A stretch of 64,000 nt of DNA from Sebastes aleutianus. Lineage: Eukaryota > Chordata > Actinopteri > Perciformes > Sebastidae. The translations under genes were made by a program, and so were the position numbers. The stretch is from assembly GCA_916700875.1 (NCBI GenBank), contig CAKAKS010000039.1, forward strand, positions 12,967,544 through 13,031,543, read 5' to 3'. The notes beneath the pieces are model-generated. The model was not told where the DNA came from, ran no database searches, and saw only the letters and a list, made by a program, of their open reading frames with translations. This document shows, piece by piece, positions 9,949 to 23,279 of this stretch (position 1 is its first letter; the number at the start of each line of letters is the position of its first letter).

Positions 9949-12230
9949 TGATGAGTTGACTCTCAGTGAGATTAAACATTTTCTGTTCACTGTACATGAC
10001 TTTTTGTTGTTTATAATACATGTAACACATTGCTACACAAATACATTAACTATAAACACATGTACATATCTGTGTACTATTGTACAGTATTGACTTTTCC
10101 CAGTAAACTTTGACCAACTGTTGAAATGGGAATGTAAAAAGCTCTGTGTGATATATAACAGCCTTCAGCTAGACAGAACTGACATCCTGGTGTAGTACAG
10201 TAAGCAGTCAGTGTCAACAAAACAGATATTAGTATATAAGAAACATTTCCAGGGTTGATGGTGAAAAAACACGTTATCATTTTGACCAGTCCGGCTCACA
10301 CGATGACAAAACAACTTTTCATTTTGGTGCCGTTGGCCAGTTTACTGACACAATAACTAGATTTTGAAGCATGAATGAAGTGTTTAGCGTGATTTACTAC
10401 GTTATGCAGACATGTAATAGAGTTGTGATGTCCCATCAAACAGTTGTGATAATTGCATTTACAGTTTAGAGAAAGTTAAGACTGTTTCAAGAAATGAGCC
10501 AAAGCGACTGAGAAAAACTGTAGTTCTGTTAGAGTTTGTGTCTCTATTGTTGTCTTTATTTTCTGCTGTGTGGACACAATGACTGAGAGGAGCCACTAGA
10601 GGGAGATAGAGTACACATCATCACATACTTATATAGTATTTCTCTCTTCCTGTAATTCTGTGTTTGAAGGTACTTGTACTTTACTTGAGTATTTCCATTT
10701 GTTCCATTTTCATTAATGTAGTGGAGTAAAAGTAAAAAGCATAAAATGAGACTTTATACTTCTACTTACAGCAGTTTATGTTTTAAATAAAAGAATGAAG
10801 ATGTTTTGAATAACAGACAGAGAATAAATATATAAGTTATTTCAATCGGTATATTTTCAAAGTACAGTCACTCAAGTACTGTACTCTCAGGTACTTGTAC
10901 TTTACTTGAGTATTTTCTACTTCTACTCTTTTAGTTACAACTTTAGTTACTTTCCAAATTTTTCATAATAAACATGACAAGCTAATAATTATGATATAAA
11001 ATATGATGCAGTGCTTTATATTGTCAAATTACAACAACAAAATATATTATAATAATATAACTCTGAAAGGAGCATTTCTGTACTGTTGTTATTATGATAT
11101 TCTAATGAAAATATAAATAATGATTTTTGAATGTTAATTAAATAAAAGTGCCTAAGAAGTCCCCAACATGATTCAGGAGTAACGCTAATGTTTAAAGTTG
11201 CATTAATAGGTTTTTGTTGTTGTTTTTTGCCACTTTGTCGAATCGGAACAAGCTTATACACTATATATATATTTAATAAACTCTATACTTTTTAATGATT
11301 ATCATGAATCATTATTTTTTCTCTTTTAGTTATTTATATATGCTGTTCTGGCTGTAGTTTTTGCTTGTCCTCTGTCTCATCATCATGCCTTGTTCATTTA
11401 TCTTCTGTTATGTTGCACTAAAAAACAGAAATAAATTAATAGCAATAATAAATAATCTGTTTAGGAAATAGATTCACGTTATTTCCATCGTTTATGCATT
11501 TTAGTTAATTCTATAGCTCTATTCTGACTCTAGTCTTGTTTAATGACAATTCTTGCAGAAATCTCCAAATGTCAAACGTTTTTGATCCCAAATCACAGCA
11601 TGGCTTTTTCTATGGTGTTCCTCAAGGTCTTGGTGTCTTAATGTGGTATTATTGAGGGATTATTGATTATTTTTATTAATTCTCCAGTGGTAAAAAATTG
11701 ATAAATTTAGCACCAAATCTGTATAACAAATGGTATCAACCCAAACATTATGAGTCATAATAGAGCATGGGGATGACCATCATATACTTCTATCATAATG
11801 TTCTAAACCCTTATACACTTTCACTATCTTAATTCATGTTTATTTCTGATTTATGACTAAAACAACTTGACACACAGTGCTTCATGAGACACTTTAATTT
11901 TCCAGTTGAAGCTTTAATCTCATTTCTAATGATGAATTACAGTGAACAGATGATGTGAAATAAAATCTCTTTAACACTTTACATGAATAAACAAATCAAT
12001 GTTTGAACCTGCTGTTCAAATACACAGAAACTTCACATTAAAGATATAATCAATAATCAATAATGGTAAACCAAAGAGTAGCCCACCACCATCATGTTAC
12101 TAAATAAACCCATAATCCATGCAGCCAGGCACAAAGAAACAGGAACTCTGCTGACTGCAATGATGACGAGTCCGTCTACGACTAACGGGTCCTGAGTTAT
12201 GGAAGAGGCGGGGCTAAAGTTTAGGGGCGG
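9949..12230. other. AT-rich unit sequence, unit 2
   Basis: Same unrecognised unit sequence as in unit 1, minus the deleted part. A 5-base deletion near 12080 and a larger deletion just before the minisatellite distinguish this unit. No gene seen. Confidence 0.6.
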
Positions 12231-12795
12231 ACCATAGGCCGTTCAGATCTGGACCTGGACCGTAGGCCCTGTTCAGACCTGGACCATAGGCCCCGTTCAG
12301 ACCTGGACCATATAGGCCCTGTTCAGACCTGGACCGTAGGCCCTGTTCAAACCTGAACCGTATGCCCCGTTCAGACCTGGACCATAGGCCCCGTTCAGAC
12401 CTGGACCGTAGGCCCTGTTCAGACCTGGACCATAGAGGCCCCGTTCAGACCTGGACCACAGACCCTGTTCTAGACCTGGACCATAGACCCTGTTCAGACC
12501 TGGATCCAAAGGCCCCGTTCAGACCTGGACCATAGAACCTGTTCAGACCTGGATCATAGACCCTGTTCAGACCTGGACCGTAGGCCCCGTTCAGACCTGG
12601 ACCGTAGACCCTGTTCAGACCTGGACCATAGAGGCCCCGTTCAGACCTGGACCATAGACTCTGTTCTTGACATGGACCATAGACCCCGTTCAGACCTGGA
12701 CCATAGGCCCCGTTCAGACCTGGACCATAAGCCCCGTTCAGACCTGGACCATAGGCCCTGTTCAGACCTGGACCTTAGGCCCCGTTCAGACCTGG
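12231..12795. repeat. 24-bp minisatellite, unit 2
   Basis: About 23 copies of the GTTCAGACCTGG 24-mer. The left end is truncated relative to the other units: the preceding GAGTGTGTATTGGCATG sequence is missing. Confidence 0.95.
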
Positions 12796-13151
12796 TATTA
12801 ACATGCGTCCTCAGTGATCACAAGTGGACAGCTCTAAGTACAGGTGTGAACGCACTAAAGACGCATTGAGATCAGATCCCTCAGACCACATTCAGAGGTG
12901 GTCTGGGTCTCATATGACCTCATTCTTTTAGCAGTGTGTAGTGAATGTGTCCTGGTCCACATTAAGGACCGTCTACTCTACTGACGTCCCGCTGGGATCC
13001 GCTGGTCTCTGAGTCCTCAGGTGAATAGACAGGAAGACGCCTGGCGTCATGGTAACGACCTCTGTGCTCTACTGTATCCTGTCGGTACAACTGTGTTTTA
13101 TTAAAATATATCTTGTTTCTGGGCTACATATCTACAGACCATCAGACTACT
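12796..13151. other. conserved flank of the minisatellite, unit 2
   Basis: Same sequence as 6087-6444. No gene seen. Confidence 0.45.
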
Positions 13152-13770
13152 ATACACTGTAAAACAAAAAAAAAAGAAGTGTAAAATAACAGAAAATGTC
13201 TGTTAAAAAATGAAAAAATACTGTCCGTTAATTAACATAAATAAACTGTAAAAAAAACAGTAATTATCTTTATATAATTAGCCTTTATTACTGTAATATT
13301 ATAAGAAATATTTTACTTTTAACATATATTTATTGTTAGAATAGTCATACACCGTAAATCTAAGACCATTTACATATAAATCACAAATGAAACATTTAAT
13401 TTTACGTTGCAAAAGCCCAAATTTACATTAACTCTCTTAAGTTTTGCAAAAAAAATCTGTGTTTTTACAAGAAATATTTTTAGAATTCCATGAAATCCTT
13501 TTCTTCTAACATAAATGAATTGTTAAAATAGAGTCATAAACATCTAAAAAACAGAATAATTATCTTTAAAAATGATCAAAAAAAGCTTAAATACAGATAA
13601 TTACTATTGTGATTACAAAAAAATACTGTAAATCTAAGACCATTTACATATAAATCACAAATTAAACATGTAACTTTAAAAAAAAAAAATTCTGTTATTT
13701 TGAAATACAGACAAAAAATTTAAAACTTCTTGAAAAAAAATGTAAGAAAAGTGTTTTTTTTAAAGTGTAG
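13152..13770. mobile_element. AT-rich MITE-like element, unit 2
   Basis: Same inverted ends as in unit 1, but the GGCAGCAGGGGCGCC island is deleted here. Confidence 0.5.
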
Positions 13771-14023
13771 TCAGGGGAAGGTCATTATTATCAGACTGTT
13801 GGAGATGTGTCTGTGTTTTTGTTCTGCTGCTTTGAACGGAGCTGATACCCGCTCGCTCTCTCTCACATCCCCGGCTCTCTGACGGTACAATAACCTTTTA
13901 TTTTGATGTTAATAAAATGTTAATAAAATGTACCTGAATTCACAAATATGTAGAATATTACTACTGACATTCCTGTAATGTTACATCACAACGTCTGCTG
14001 TAGTAGCCGTGTGTTTACTAGTG

Positions 14024-14029
14024 TTTATT
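14024..14029 (-). promoter_or_regulatory. candidate poly(A) signal of TRIM gene 3
   Basis: AATAAA on the minus strand, about 75 bases beyond the stop codon of gene 3. Confidence 0.4.
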
Positions 14030-14050
14030 TACATATAGAGCGGGGAAGTC

Positions 14051-14058
14051 ACCATCAA

Positions 14059-14103
<45 letters not shown>
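14051..14103. repeat. (CAT)n microsatellite at TRIM gene 3 stop
   Basis: A nearly pure CAT triplet run that ends against the TAG stop codon of gene 3. Confidence 0.95.
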
Positions 14104-14104
<1 letters not shown>

Positions 14105-15498
14105 TATTTCTGTTGTCCTTCAGTCACAGAGACCTTCACTGGTAAAACCTTCAGTGGGAGATCACCATCAGTGTTAATGAATGGAAACATCCTCTCAGTG
14201 AAAGTGTGTGTGTAAGTGTGTATGTGTGTGTTAGTATCAGGATCAGAGAACGACAGCTTTCCTTCGTTGCAGTCCAGATTCACTCTGATCCTCTGGGGCT
14301 TTCTCCGGGCTACGAGATCAGTGATTGGACCTGATGAGGAGGATGTTCTGTATTCACCATAGGCGAACCATATTGTCCATAATCCAGACTCTATGACTCC
14401 CTTCCTCTGGGCAGACTCTGCTAACACACCCACTGACCAGTCTGTACTGTCTCCAACCTGGACATCCCAGCTGTGAGTCCCTGAGTTAAAGCCCTCAGAG
14501 CCCAGGACAGAGAAGCAGTAACTACCAAACCTCTCTGGATTATCAGGAAGCTGCTGTCTCTCTCCTCGTGTCACACTGGTCAGATCTTCAGACAGGATGA
14601 CTACTGGATGAGCAGTGTTTGGGTCCAGAATCACAGGAGTGTAGGAGACCATGTCCTTCATCTTGTTCCAGATGTTGAAGGTCAGGTTGCCCAGGTGTTC
14701 GGCCTGGTCTATCAGAGCTCCTGAGAGCAGCTGTGGATCCTCCAGCAGGGTGCGCTGCTCGACTCTTTCCACTGCAGCCTTGTAGTTGAGCAGGAATGAG
14801 ACGTCTTCAGCTCTCAGCTCGTCCTCTGTGGCTCTGACTGTATCTGAAAGAGCTGCTATCTCTCTGCTCACAGCCTCCATCTTCTCCTTCACCATCTGAC
14901 TCTTCTGCTCCTCTTCCTCCCTCAGCGCAGCCATCCTGGCCTCCTCTTCCTCTTCTAGAAACTGGTGAAGCTTCTTAAACTGCTCCTTAATCTGCCTCTC
15001 TGTGTGTCGGGCCTGGACCTTCATGTGTTCTGCTGTTTGATCAAACTTCACTTTAACTTCTTTAAAAACCTTTAACTTCTCCTTTAAGGGCTCCAGAATT
15101 TCCTGAAGTTCCTTCTTGTGTTGTCGTGCAGCTTCATCGATGGGTCTGAATCTGTGGTTGGTGTGTTTTTCTGAATCTCTGCAGACGAGACACACCGGCT
15201 GCTGATGGTCCAGACAGAAGAGTTTGAGTTTCTCAGAGTGCAGACTGCAGAGAGCCTCTGAAGATCTCTGAGCTCTCTCCCGTAAGAAACTCTCACACAG
15301 GTTCTTTAAATCCAAGTTAGGAGGTATTTCCTTTGAATGTCTTTGCTTACAAAGTGGACACTCTTGGACGTGTTTCTCTGTCCACCAGCTCTGTAGACAG
15401 ACTTTACAGAAGATGTGGCTACATGACAGGATGACAGGATCTTTAAAGACGTCGTGGCAGACAGAACAGCAGAGATCGTCCTCTAATCTGGAAGCCAT
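14104..15498 (-). CDS. TRIM35-like protein, copy 3
   Basis: Intact, 464 residues, all RING and B-box ligands present. It is among the most diverged copies. The RING-B-box linker reads KQRHSKEIPPN. The SPRY has FGSYCFS, DSTDWSVGVLAES and WTIWFAYGEYRTSSSSGPIT. KLQRIRVNLDW becomes KPQRIRVNLDC, and the end is VTEGQQK instead of VTVGQQK. The C-to-W change in the conserved NLDW motif is unusual within the array. The TAA immediately before the ATG fixes the start. Confidence 0.95.
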
Positions 15499-15733
15499 TT
15501 AGTCTCTGAGTGAAGCTGAAAACACAGCAGGCAGACGGCTCAGCCGCTCCCTGTTCCCTGAAAGTTACTTTCACTTTGAGTCTTTGTTCTTGTAAAACTC
15601 TGGTTCAGTTTGTGGATTCAGCAGCTGGTTGAAGTGGTAGTATTCCAGTATTCCCAGTATTCCCTCCTGTAGATGTCCTCTCTCAGTGGAAGTGGTGGTT
15701 TTGGTCTGAAGGTGAATCTTATCGTCCGTCTCT

Positions 15734-15768
<35 letters not shown>

Positions 15769-16082
15769 GTCCCAGTGAGGCAGAATAACAACCTGTTTCC
15801 TGGTTTGTCTCGAGGATATTAAATGAAGGCTGATACGCCGTCTTTGACCTCGTGGAGTTATGACTCATGCTCAGTGTGACTGGAGCTGTGATGTTGGAGG
15901 GTTACAGCAGAGGGTACTAGAAATAAAGGGATGGTTCCCACTCAGGTGCTCTTTGGGTGGACTCGGACTGACTGACCTTTTTGGGTATGATTTCTATTTC
16001 AATTTTATTTTTCAACATGCTTTTGTATTAACCTTCTGATTCCCGACCAACTTTACTGTTTTTCAGTTTTAAAACTAGAGTA
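15499..16082. other. upstream region of TRIM gene 3
   Basis: Unit sequence with a (GT)n tract at about 15736-15767. Nothing else recognised. Confidence 0.65.
15569..15576 (-). promoter_or_regulatory. IRF-type core upstream of TRIM gene 3
   Basis: AAGTGAAA on the minus strand, 71 bases before the ATG. Confidence 0.35.
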
Positions 16083-16734
16083 AAGATACTGGTATCTAGA
16101 AAACCTAAAGAATCCATTGGTACCAACCATTTCATACTAGCTTGTCAGGAAGGAGGCTAAATAACATTCCAAACTTACACCATCCATCCTCTGAATGGTC
16201 TAGGTCTCTAGTTTGTGGCTGTAAAGTTTCATGAGGCTGTGATTATCCTAGAGGTCACCACAGGTCATTTTATACAGTGAGGTCACGTTTTAAATACTGG
16301 TCTCACTACAATGAAATGTCTGCTATGGGGACTAACATCATCACACATGAATACAGTTGGGCTCATTGGATCCACAAGAGTCTCAGCTTTACAGTGATAC
16401 CCAATTTATGTAATTCAAGACTGTTTATGGACCCCAGTATGCAGAAATATTCAGATACACTATTTTAGAATAGGAGACAACAACACATTTATACTGCATT
16501 CAAAAACCTACATGTGATTATCATAAAGTGGGCATGTCTGTAAAGGGGAGACTCGTGGGTACCCATAGAACCCATTTTCATTCACATATCTGGAGGTCAG
16601 AGGTCAAGGGACCCCTTTGAAAACGGCCATGACAGTTTGGAGCGTTATTTAACCTCCTTCTCTACAAGCTAGTATGACACGGTTGGTACCAATGGATTCT
16701 TTAGGTTTTCTAGTTTCAGATGATACCAGTATCT
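16083..16734. mobile_element. foldback element, unit 3
   Basis: Both arms present, complete as in unit 1. Confidence 0.7.
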
Positions 16735-19255
16735 AAGTATTCGCTTTGGCTCAATTCTCGTATGAGAATTATTTTTTATTCACCACAATGAGCTCAAATC
16801 TCTGAACAATTAGTTTGTCGTTCACAACAGATTATAATTTCTCATTCAGTCAAGCAAATTTCACGTGTTTTGTCTCATGTGTGCCAAAGAGTGATTACAA
16901 TAACTACTTTCACATGTCTGCTGATCAAAACTGATGAGTTGACTCTCAGTGAGATTAAACATGTTCTGTTCACTGTACATGACTTTTTGTTGTTTATAAT
17001 ACATGTAACACATTGCTACACAAATACATTTACTATAAACACATGTACATATCTGTGTACTATTGTACAGTATTGACTTTTCCCAGTAAACTTTGACCAA
17101 CTGTTGAAATGGGAATGTAAAAAGCTCTGTGTGATATATAACAGCCTTCAGCTAGACAGAACTGACATCCTGGTGTAGTACAGTAAGCAGTCAGTGTCAA
17201 CAAAACAGATATTAGTATATAAGAAACATTTCAGGGTTGATGGTGAAAAAACACGTAATCATTTTGACCAGTCTGGCTCACATGATGACAAAACAACTTT
17301 TCATTTTGGTGCTGTTGGCCAGTTTACTGACACAATAACTAGATTTTAAAGCATGAATGAAGTGTTTTGCGTGATTTACTACGTTTTGCAGACATGTAAT
17401 AGAGTTGTGATGTCCCATCAAACAGTTGTGATAATTGCATTTACAGTTTAGAGAAAGTTAAGACTGTTTCAAGAAATGAGCCAAAGCGACTGAGAAAAAC
17501 TGTAGTTCTGTTAGAGTTTGTGTCTCTATTGTTGTCTTTATTTTCTGCTGTGTGGACACAATGACTGAGAGGAGCCACTAGAGGGAGATAGAGTACACAT
17601 CATCACATAGTACTTATATAGTATTTCTCTCTTCCTGTAATTCTGTGTTTGAAAGTACTTGTACTTTACTTGAGAATTAACATTTATTCTATTTTCATTA
17701 ATGTAGTGGAGTAAAAGTATAAAGCATAAAAATGTGACTTTATACTTCTACTTACAGCAGTTTATGTTTTAAATAAAAGAATGAAGATGTTTTGAATAAC
17801 AGACAGAATAAATATATAAGTTATTCCAGTCGGTATATTTTCAAAGTACAGTCACTCAAGTACTGTACTCTCAGGTACTTGTACTTTAGTTGAGTATTTT
17901 CTACTTCTACTCTTTTAGTTACAACTTTAGTTACTTTCCAAATTTTTCATAATAAACATGACAAGCTAATAATTATGATATAAAATATGATGCAGTGCTT
18001 TATATTGAGAAATTACAACAACAAAATATATTATAATAATATAACACTCTGAAAGGAGCATTTCTGTACTGTTGTTATTATGATATTCTAATAAAAATAT
18101 AAATAATGATTTTTGAATGTTAATTAAATAAAAGTGCCAAAGAAGTCCCCAACATGATTCAGGAGTAACGCTAATGTTTAAAGTTGCATTAATAGGTTTT
18201 TTTTTTTTTTTTTTTGCCACTTTGTCGAAGTGGAACAAGCTTATACATGATATATATATATTTAATAAACTCTATACTTTTTAATGATTATCATGAATCA
18301 TCATTTTTTCTCTTTTAGTTATTTATATATGCTGTTCTGGCTGTAGTTTTTGCTTGTCCTCTGTCTCATCATCATGCCTTGTTCACTTATCTTCTGTTAT
18401 GTTGCACTAAAAAGCAAAAATAAATAATAACAATAATAAATAATCTGTTTAGGAAATACATTCACGTTATTTCCATCGTTTATGCATTTTAGTTAAATCT
18501 ATATCTCTATTCTGACTCTAGTCTTGTTTAATGCCAATTCTTGCATAAATCTCCAAATGTCAAAAGTTTTTAATCCCAAATCACAGCATGGCTTTTTCTA
18601 TGGTGTTCCTCAAGGTCTTGGTGTCTTAATGTTGTATTATTGAGGGATTATTGATCATTTTTATTAATTCTCCAGTGGTAAAAAATTGATAAATTTAGCA
18701 CCAAATCTGTGTAACAAATGGTATCAACCCAAAAATTATGAGTCATAATAGAGCATGGGGATGACCATCATATACTTCTATCATAATGTTCTAAACCCTT
18801 ATACACTTTCACTATTTAATTCATGTTTATTTCTGATTTATGACTAAAACAACTTGACACACAGTGCTTCATGAGACACTTTAATTTTCCAGTTGAAGCT
18901 TTAATCTCATTTCTAATGATGAATTACAGTGAACAGATGATGTGAAATAAAATCTCTTTAACACTTTACATGAATAAACAAATCAATGTTTGAACCTGCT
19001 GTTCAAATACACAGAAACTTCACATTAAAGATATAATCAATAATCAATAATGGTAAACCAAAGAGTAGCCCCTCCCACCACCATCATGTTACTAAATAAA
19101 CCCATAATCCATGCAGCCAGGCACAAAGAAACAGGAACTCTGCTGACTGCAATGATGACGAGTCCGTCTACGACTAACGGGTCCTGAGTTATGGAAGAGG
19201 CGGGGCTAAAGTTTAGGGGCGGGGCTATGAGTGTGTATTGGCATGTAAATGTCCT
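16735..19255. other. AT-rich unit sequence, unit 3
   Basis: Same unit sequence as 2850-5366, with a 17-base T run near 18198. No gene seen. Confidence 0.6.
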
Positions 19256-19606
19256 CAGACCTGGACCATAGACCCGGTTCAGACCTGGACCTTAGGTCCT
19301 GTTCAGACCTGGACCTTAGGCCCTGTTCAGACCTGGACCGTAGGCCCTGTTCAGACCTGGACCATAGGCCCTGTTCAGACCTGGACCTGGACCGTAGGCC
19401 CTGTTCAGACCTGGACCATAGGCCCCGTTCAGACCTGGACCATAGGCCCCGTTCAGACCTGGACCGTAGGCCCTGTTCAGACCTGGACCATAGGAGCTGT
19501 TCAGACCTGGACCATAGGCCCCGTTCAGACCTGGACCATAGGAGCTGTTCAGACCTGGACCATAGGCCCCGTTCAGACCTGGACCATAGGCCCTGTTCAG
19601 ACCTGG
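19256..19606. repeat. 24-bp minisatellite, unit 3
   Basis: A short version with about 14 copies. Local variants include GGAGCTGTTCAGACC, which appears twice. Confidence 0.95.
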
Positions 19607-19963
19607 TATTAAGATGAGTCCTCAGTGATCACAAGTGGACAGCTCTAAGTACAGGTGTGAACGCACTAAAGACGCATTGAGATCAGATCCCTCAGACCAC
19701 ATTCAGAGTTGGTCTGGGTCTCATATGACCTCATTCTTTTAGCAGTGTGTAGTGAATGTGTTCTGGTCCACATTAAGGACTGTCTACTCTACTGACGTCC
19801 CGCTGGGATCCGCAGGTCTCTGAGTCCTCAGGTGAATAGACAGGAAGACGCCTGGCGTCATGGTAACGACCTCTGTGCTCTACTGTATCCTGTCAGTACA
19901 ACTGTGTTTTATTAAAATATATCTTGTTTCTAGGCTACATATCTACAGACTATCAGACTACTA
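19607..19963. other. conserved flank of the minisatellite, unit 3
   Basis: Same sequence as 6087-6444. No gene seen. Confidence 0.45.
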
Positions 19964-20550
19964 TACACTGTAAAAAAACAAAAGTGTAAAATAACGGAAA
20001 TTTTCCGGCAGCAGGGGCACCAGAAAATGTCTGTTCAAAAACGGAAAAATACAGTCCGTTAATTAACATAAATAAACTGTATAAAAAAATAGTAATTATC
20101 TTTATATAATTAGCCTTTATTACTGTAATATTACAATAAATATTTTACTTTTAACATATATTTATTGTTAGAATAGTCATACACCGTAAATCTCAGACCA
20201 TTTACATATAAATCACAAATGAAACATTTAATTTTACGTTGCAAAAGCCCAAATTTACATTAACTCTCAGAAGTTTTGCAAAAAAAAAATCTGTATTTTC
20301 ACAAGAAATATTTGTAGAATTCCATGAAATCCTTTTCTTCTAACATAAATTAATTGTTAAAATAGACTCATAAACATCTAAAAAACAGAAAAATTATCTT
20401 TAAAACTGATCAAGAAAAGCTTAAATACAGATAATTACTATTGTGATTACAAAAAAATACTGTAAATCTAAGACCATTTACATATAAATCACAAAAGAAA
20501 AATGTCATTTTTACATTTTTTTCTGTCATTTTGAAATACAGACAAAAAAT
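19964..20550. mobile_element. AT-rich MITE-like element, right end deleted, unit 3
   Basis: Starts like the other copies but breaks off at about 20550, joining GACAAAAAATGA directly to the GTGTGTTTACTACG of the gene 4 3' flank. About 350 bases present in other units, including the unit start GGTACAATAACCTTTT, are lost. Confidence 0.55.
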
Positions 20551-20622
20551 GAGTGTGTTTACTACGTGAATATTTACATATAGAGCGGGGAACTGATATC
20601 AGATCACAAGCTTCAATTATTT

Positions 20623-20668
20623 ATCATCATCACCACCATCACCATCATCATCATCATCATTATCATCG

Positions 20669-20699
<31 letters not shown>
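20623..20699. repeat. (CAT)n microsatellite at TRIM gene 4 stop
   Basis: CAT/CAC/CGT triplets, about 77 bases, directly against the TAG stop of gene 4. The preceding AACTGATATCAGATCACAAG replaces the usual sequence of the other units. Confidence 0.95.
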
Positions 20700-20700
<1 letters not shown>

Positions 20701-22091
20701 TATTTCTGTTGTCCTACAGTCACAGAGACCTTCACTGGTAATACCTTCAGTGGGAGATCATCCACAGCGTAAATGTATGGAAACATCCTCTCATTGAAAG
20801 TGTGTGTGAAGGTGTGTATGTGTGTGTTAGTATCAGGATCAGAGAACGACAGCTTTCCTTTGTTCCAGTCCAGATTCACTCTGATCCTCTGGAGCTTCTT
20901 CTGCACTACGAGATCAGTGGATTCACCTGATGGGGAGACTGCTTCGTATTCACCATTATAGAACAATATTCTCCATAATCCAGACCCTATGTATCCCTTC
21001 CTCTCGACAGACTCTGCTAACACACCCAGTTCCCAGTCTGTACTGTCTCCAACCTGGACGTCCCAGCTGTGAGTCCCTGAGTTAAAGCCCTCAGAGCCCA
21101 GGACAGAGTAGCAACCAATCCTCTCTGGATTATCAGGAAGCTGCTGTCTCTCTCCTCGTCTCACACTGGTCAGATCTTCAGACAGGGTGAGTTTTGCACC
21201 AGCAGTGTTTGGGTCCAGAATCACAGGAGTGTAGGAGACCATGTCCTTCATCTTATTCCAGATGTTGAAGGTGAGGTTGCCCAGGTGTTTGGCCTGGTCT
21301 ATCAGAGCTCCTGAGAGCAGCTGTGGATCCTCCAGCAGGGGGCGCTGCTGGACTCTTTCCACTGCAGCCTTGTAGTTGAGCAGGAATGAGACGTCTTCAG
21401 CTCTCAGCTCGTCCTCTGTGGCTCTGACTGTGTCTGAAAGAGCTGCTATCTCTCTGCTCACAGCCTCCATCTTCTCCTTCATCATCTGACTCTTCTGCTC
21501 CTCTTCCTCCCTCAGTGCAGCCATCCTGGCCTCCTCTTCCTCTTCTAGAAACTGGTGAAGCTTCTTAAACTGCTCCTTAATCTGCCTCTCTGTGTGTCGG
21601 GCCTGGACCTTCATGTGTTCTGCTGTTTGATCAAACTTCACTTTAACTTCTTCAAAAACCTTTAACTTCTCCTTTAAGGGCTCCAGAGTTTCCTGAAGTT
21701 CCTTCTTGTGTTGTCGTGCAGCTTCATCGATGGGTCTGAATCTGTGGTCGGTGTGTTTTTCTGAATCTCTGCAGACGACACACACCGGCTGCTGATGGTC
21801 CAGACAGAAGAGTTTGAGTTTCTCAGAGTGCAGACTGCAGACAGCCTCTGAAGATCTCTGATCTCTCTCCTGTAAGAAACTCTCACACAGGTTCTTTAAA
21901 GCCAAGTTAGGAGGTAGTATGCCCTTTGAATGTCTTCTCTTACAAAGTGGACACTCCTGGACGTGTTTCTCTGTCCACCAGCTCTGCAGACAGACTTTAC
22001 AGAAGCTGTGGCTACATGACAGGACGACAGGATCTTTAAAGACGTCGTGGCAGACAGAACAGCAGAAATTGTCCTCTAATCTGGAAGCCAT
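20700..22091 (-). CDS. TRIM35-like protein, copy 4
   Basis: Intact, 463 residues, RING and B-box complete (B-box has CVVCRDSEKHTDH). Private features: N8 in place of D8 before the RING, AGAKLTLSEDL in PRY, the short loop IGCYS, and GYIGSGLWRILFYNGEYEAVSPSGE in SPRY. FNERMFPYIYAVDD comes near the end. Its 3' flank carries a deletion (see 20550), so it lacks the canonical poly(A) hexamer seen by genes 1, 3 and 6. If transcribed, its 3' end must form elsewhere. Confidence 0.94.
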
Positions 22092-22670
22092 TTAGTCTCT
22101 GAGTGAAGCTGAAAACACAGCAGGCAGACGGCTCAGCCACTCCCTGTTCCCTGAAAGTTACTTTCACTTTGAGTCTTTGTTCTTGTAAATCTCTGGTTCA
22201 GTTTGTGGATTCAGCAGCTGGTTGAAGTGGTAGTATTCCAGTATTCCCAGTATTCCCTCCTGTATATGTCCTCTCTCAGTGGAAGTGGTGGTTTTGGTCT
22301 GAAGGTGAATCTTATCGTCCGTCTCTCAGTGTGTGTGTGTGTGTGTGTGTGTGACGTCCCAGTGAGGCAGAATAACAACCTGCTTCCTGGTTTGTCTCGA
22401 GGATATTAAATGAAGGCTGAGACTCCGTCTTTGACCTCGTGGAGTTCTGACTCATGCTCAGTGTGACTGGAGCTGTGATGTTGGAGGGTTACTGCAGAGG
22501 GTGCTAGAAATAAAGGGATGGTTCCCACTCAGGTGCTCTTTGGGTGGACTCGGACTAACTGACCTTTTTGGGTATGATTTCTATTTAAATTTCATTTTTC
22601 AACATGCTTTTGTATTAACCCTCTAAGACCCGACCAACTTTACTGTTTTTCAGTTTTAAAACTAGAGTGA
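22092..22670. other. upstream region of TRIM gene 4
   Basis: Unit sequence with a (GT)n tract at about 22329-22352. Nothing else recognised. Confidence 0.65.
22162..22169 (-). promoter_or_regulatory. IRF-type core upstream of TRIM gene 4
   Basis: AAGTGAAA on the minus strand, 71 bases before the ATG. Confidence 0.35.
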
Positions 22671-23279
22671 AGATACTGGTATCTAGAAAACCTAAAGAAT
22701 CCATTGGTACCAACCATGTCATACTAGCTTGTCAGGAAGGAGGCTAAATAACGCTCCAAACTTACTCCATCCATCCTCTGAATGCTCTAGGTCTCTAGTT
22801 TGTGGCTGGTCATTTTATACAGTGAGGTCACGTTTCAAAAACTGGTCTCACTACAATGAAATGTCTGCTATGGGGACTAACATCATCACACATGAATACA
22901 GTTGGGCTCATTGGATCCACAAGAGTCTCAGCTTTACAGTGAAACCCAATTTATGTAATTCAAGACTGTTTATGGACCCCAGTATGCAGAAATATTCAGA
23001 TACACCATTTTAGAATAGGAGACAACAACACATTTATACTGCATTCAAAAACCTACATGTGATTATCATAAAGTGGGCATGTCTGTAAAGGGGAGACGCG
23101 TGGGTACCCATAGAACCCATTTTCATTCACATATCTGGAGGTCAGAGGTCAAGGGACCCCTTTGAAAACGGCCATGACAGTTTGGAGCGTTATTTAACCT
23201 CCTTCTCTACAAGCTAGTATGACACGGTTGGTACCAATGGATTCTTTAGGTTTTCTAGTTTCAGATGATACCAGTATCT
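22671..23279. mobile_element. foldback element with internal deletion, unit 4
   Basis: Both arms present. About 75 bases between TTTGTGGCT and GGTCATTTTATACAG (near 22807) are missing compared with other units. Confidence 0.7.
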
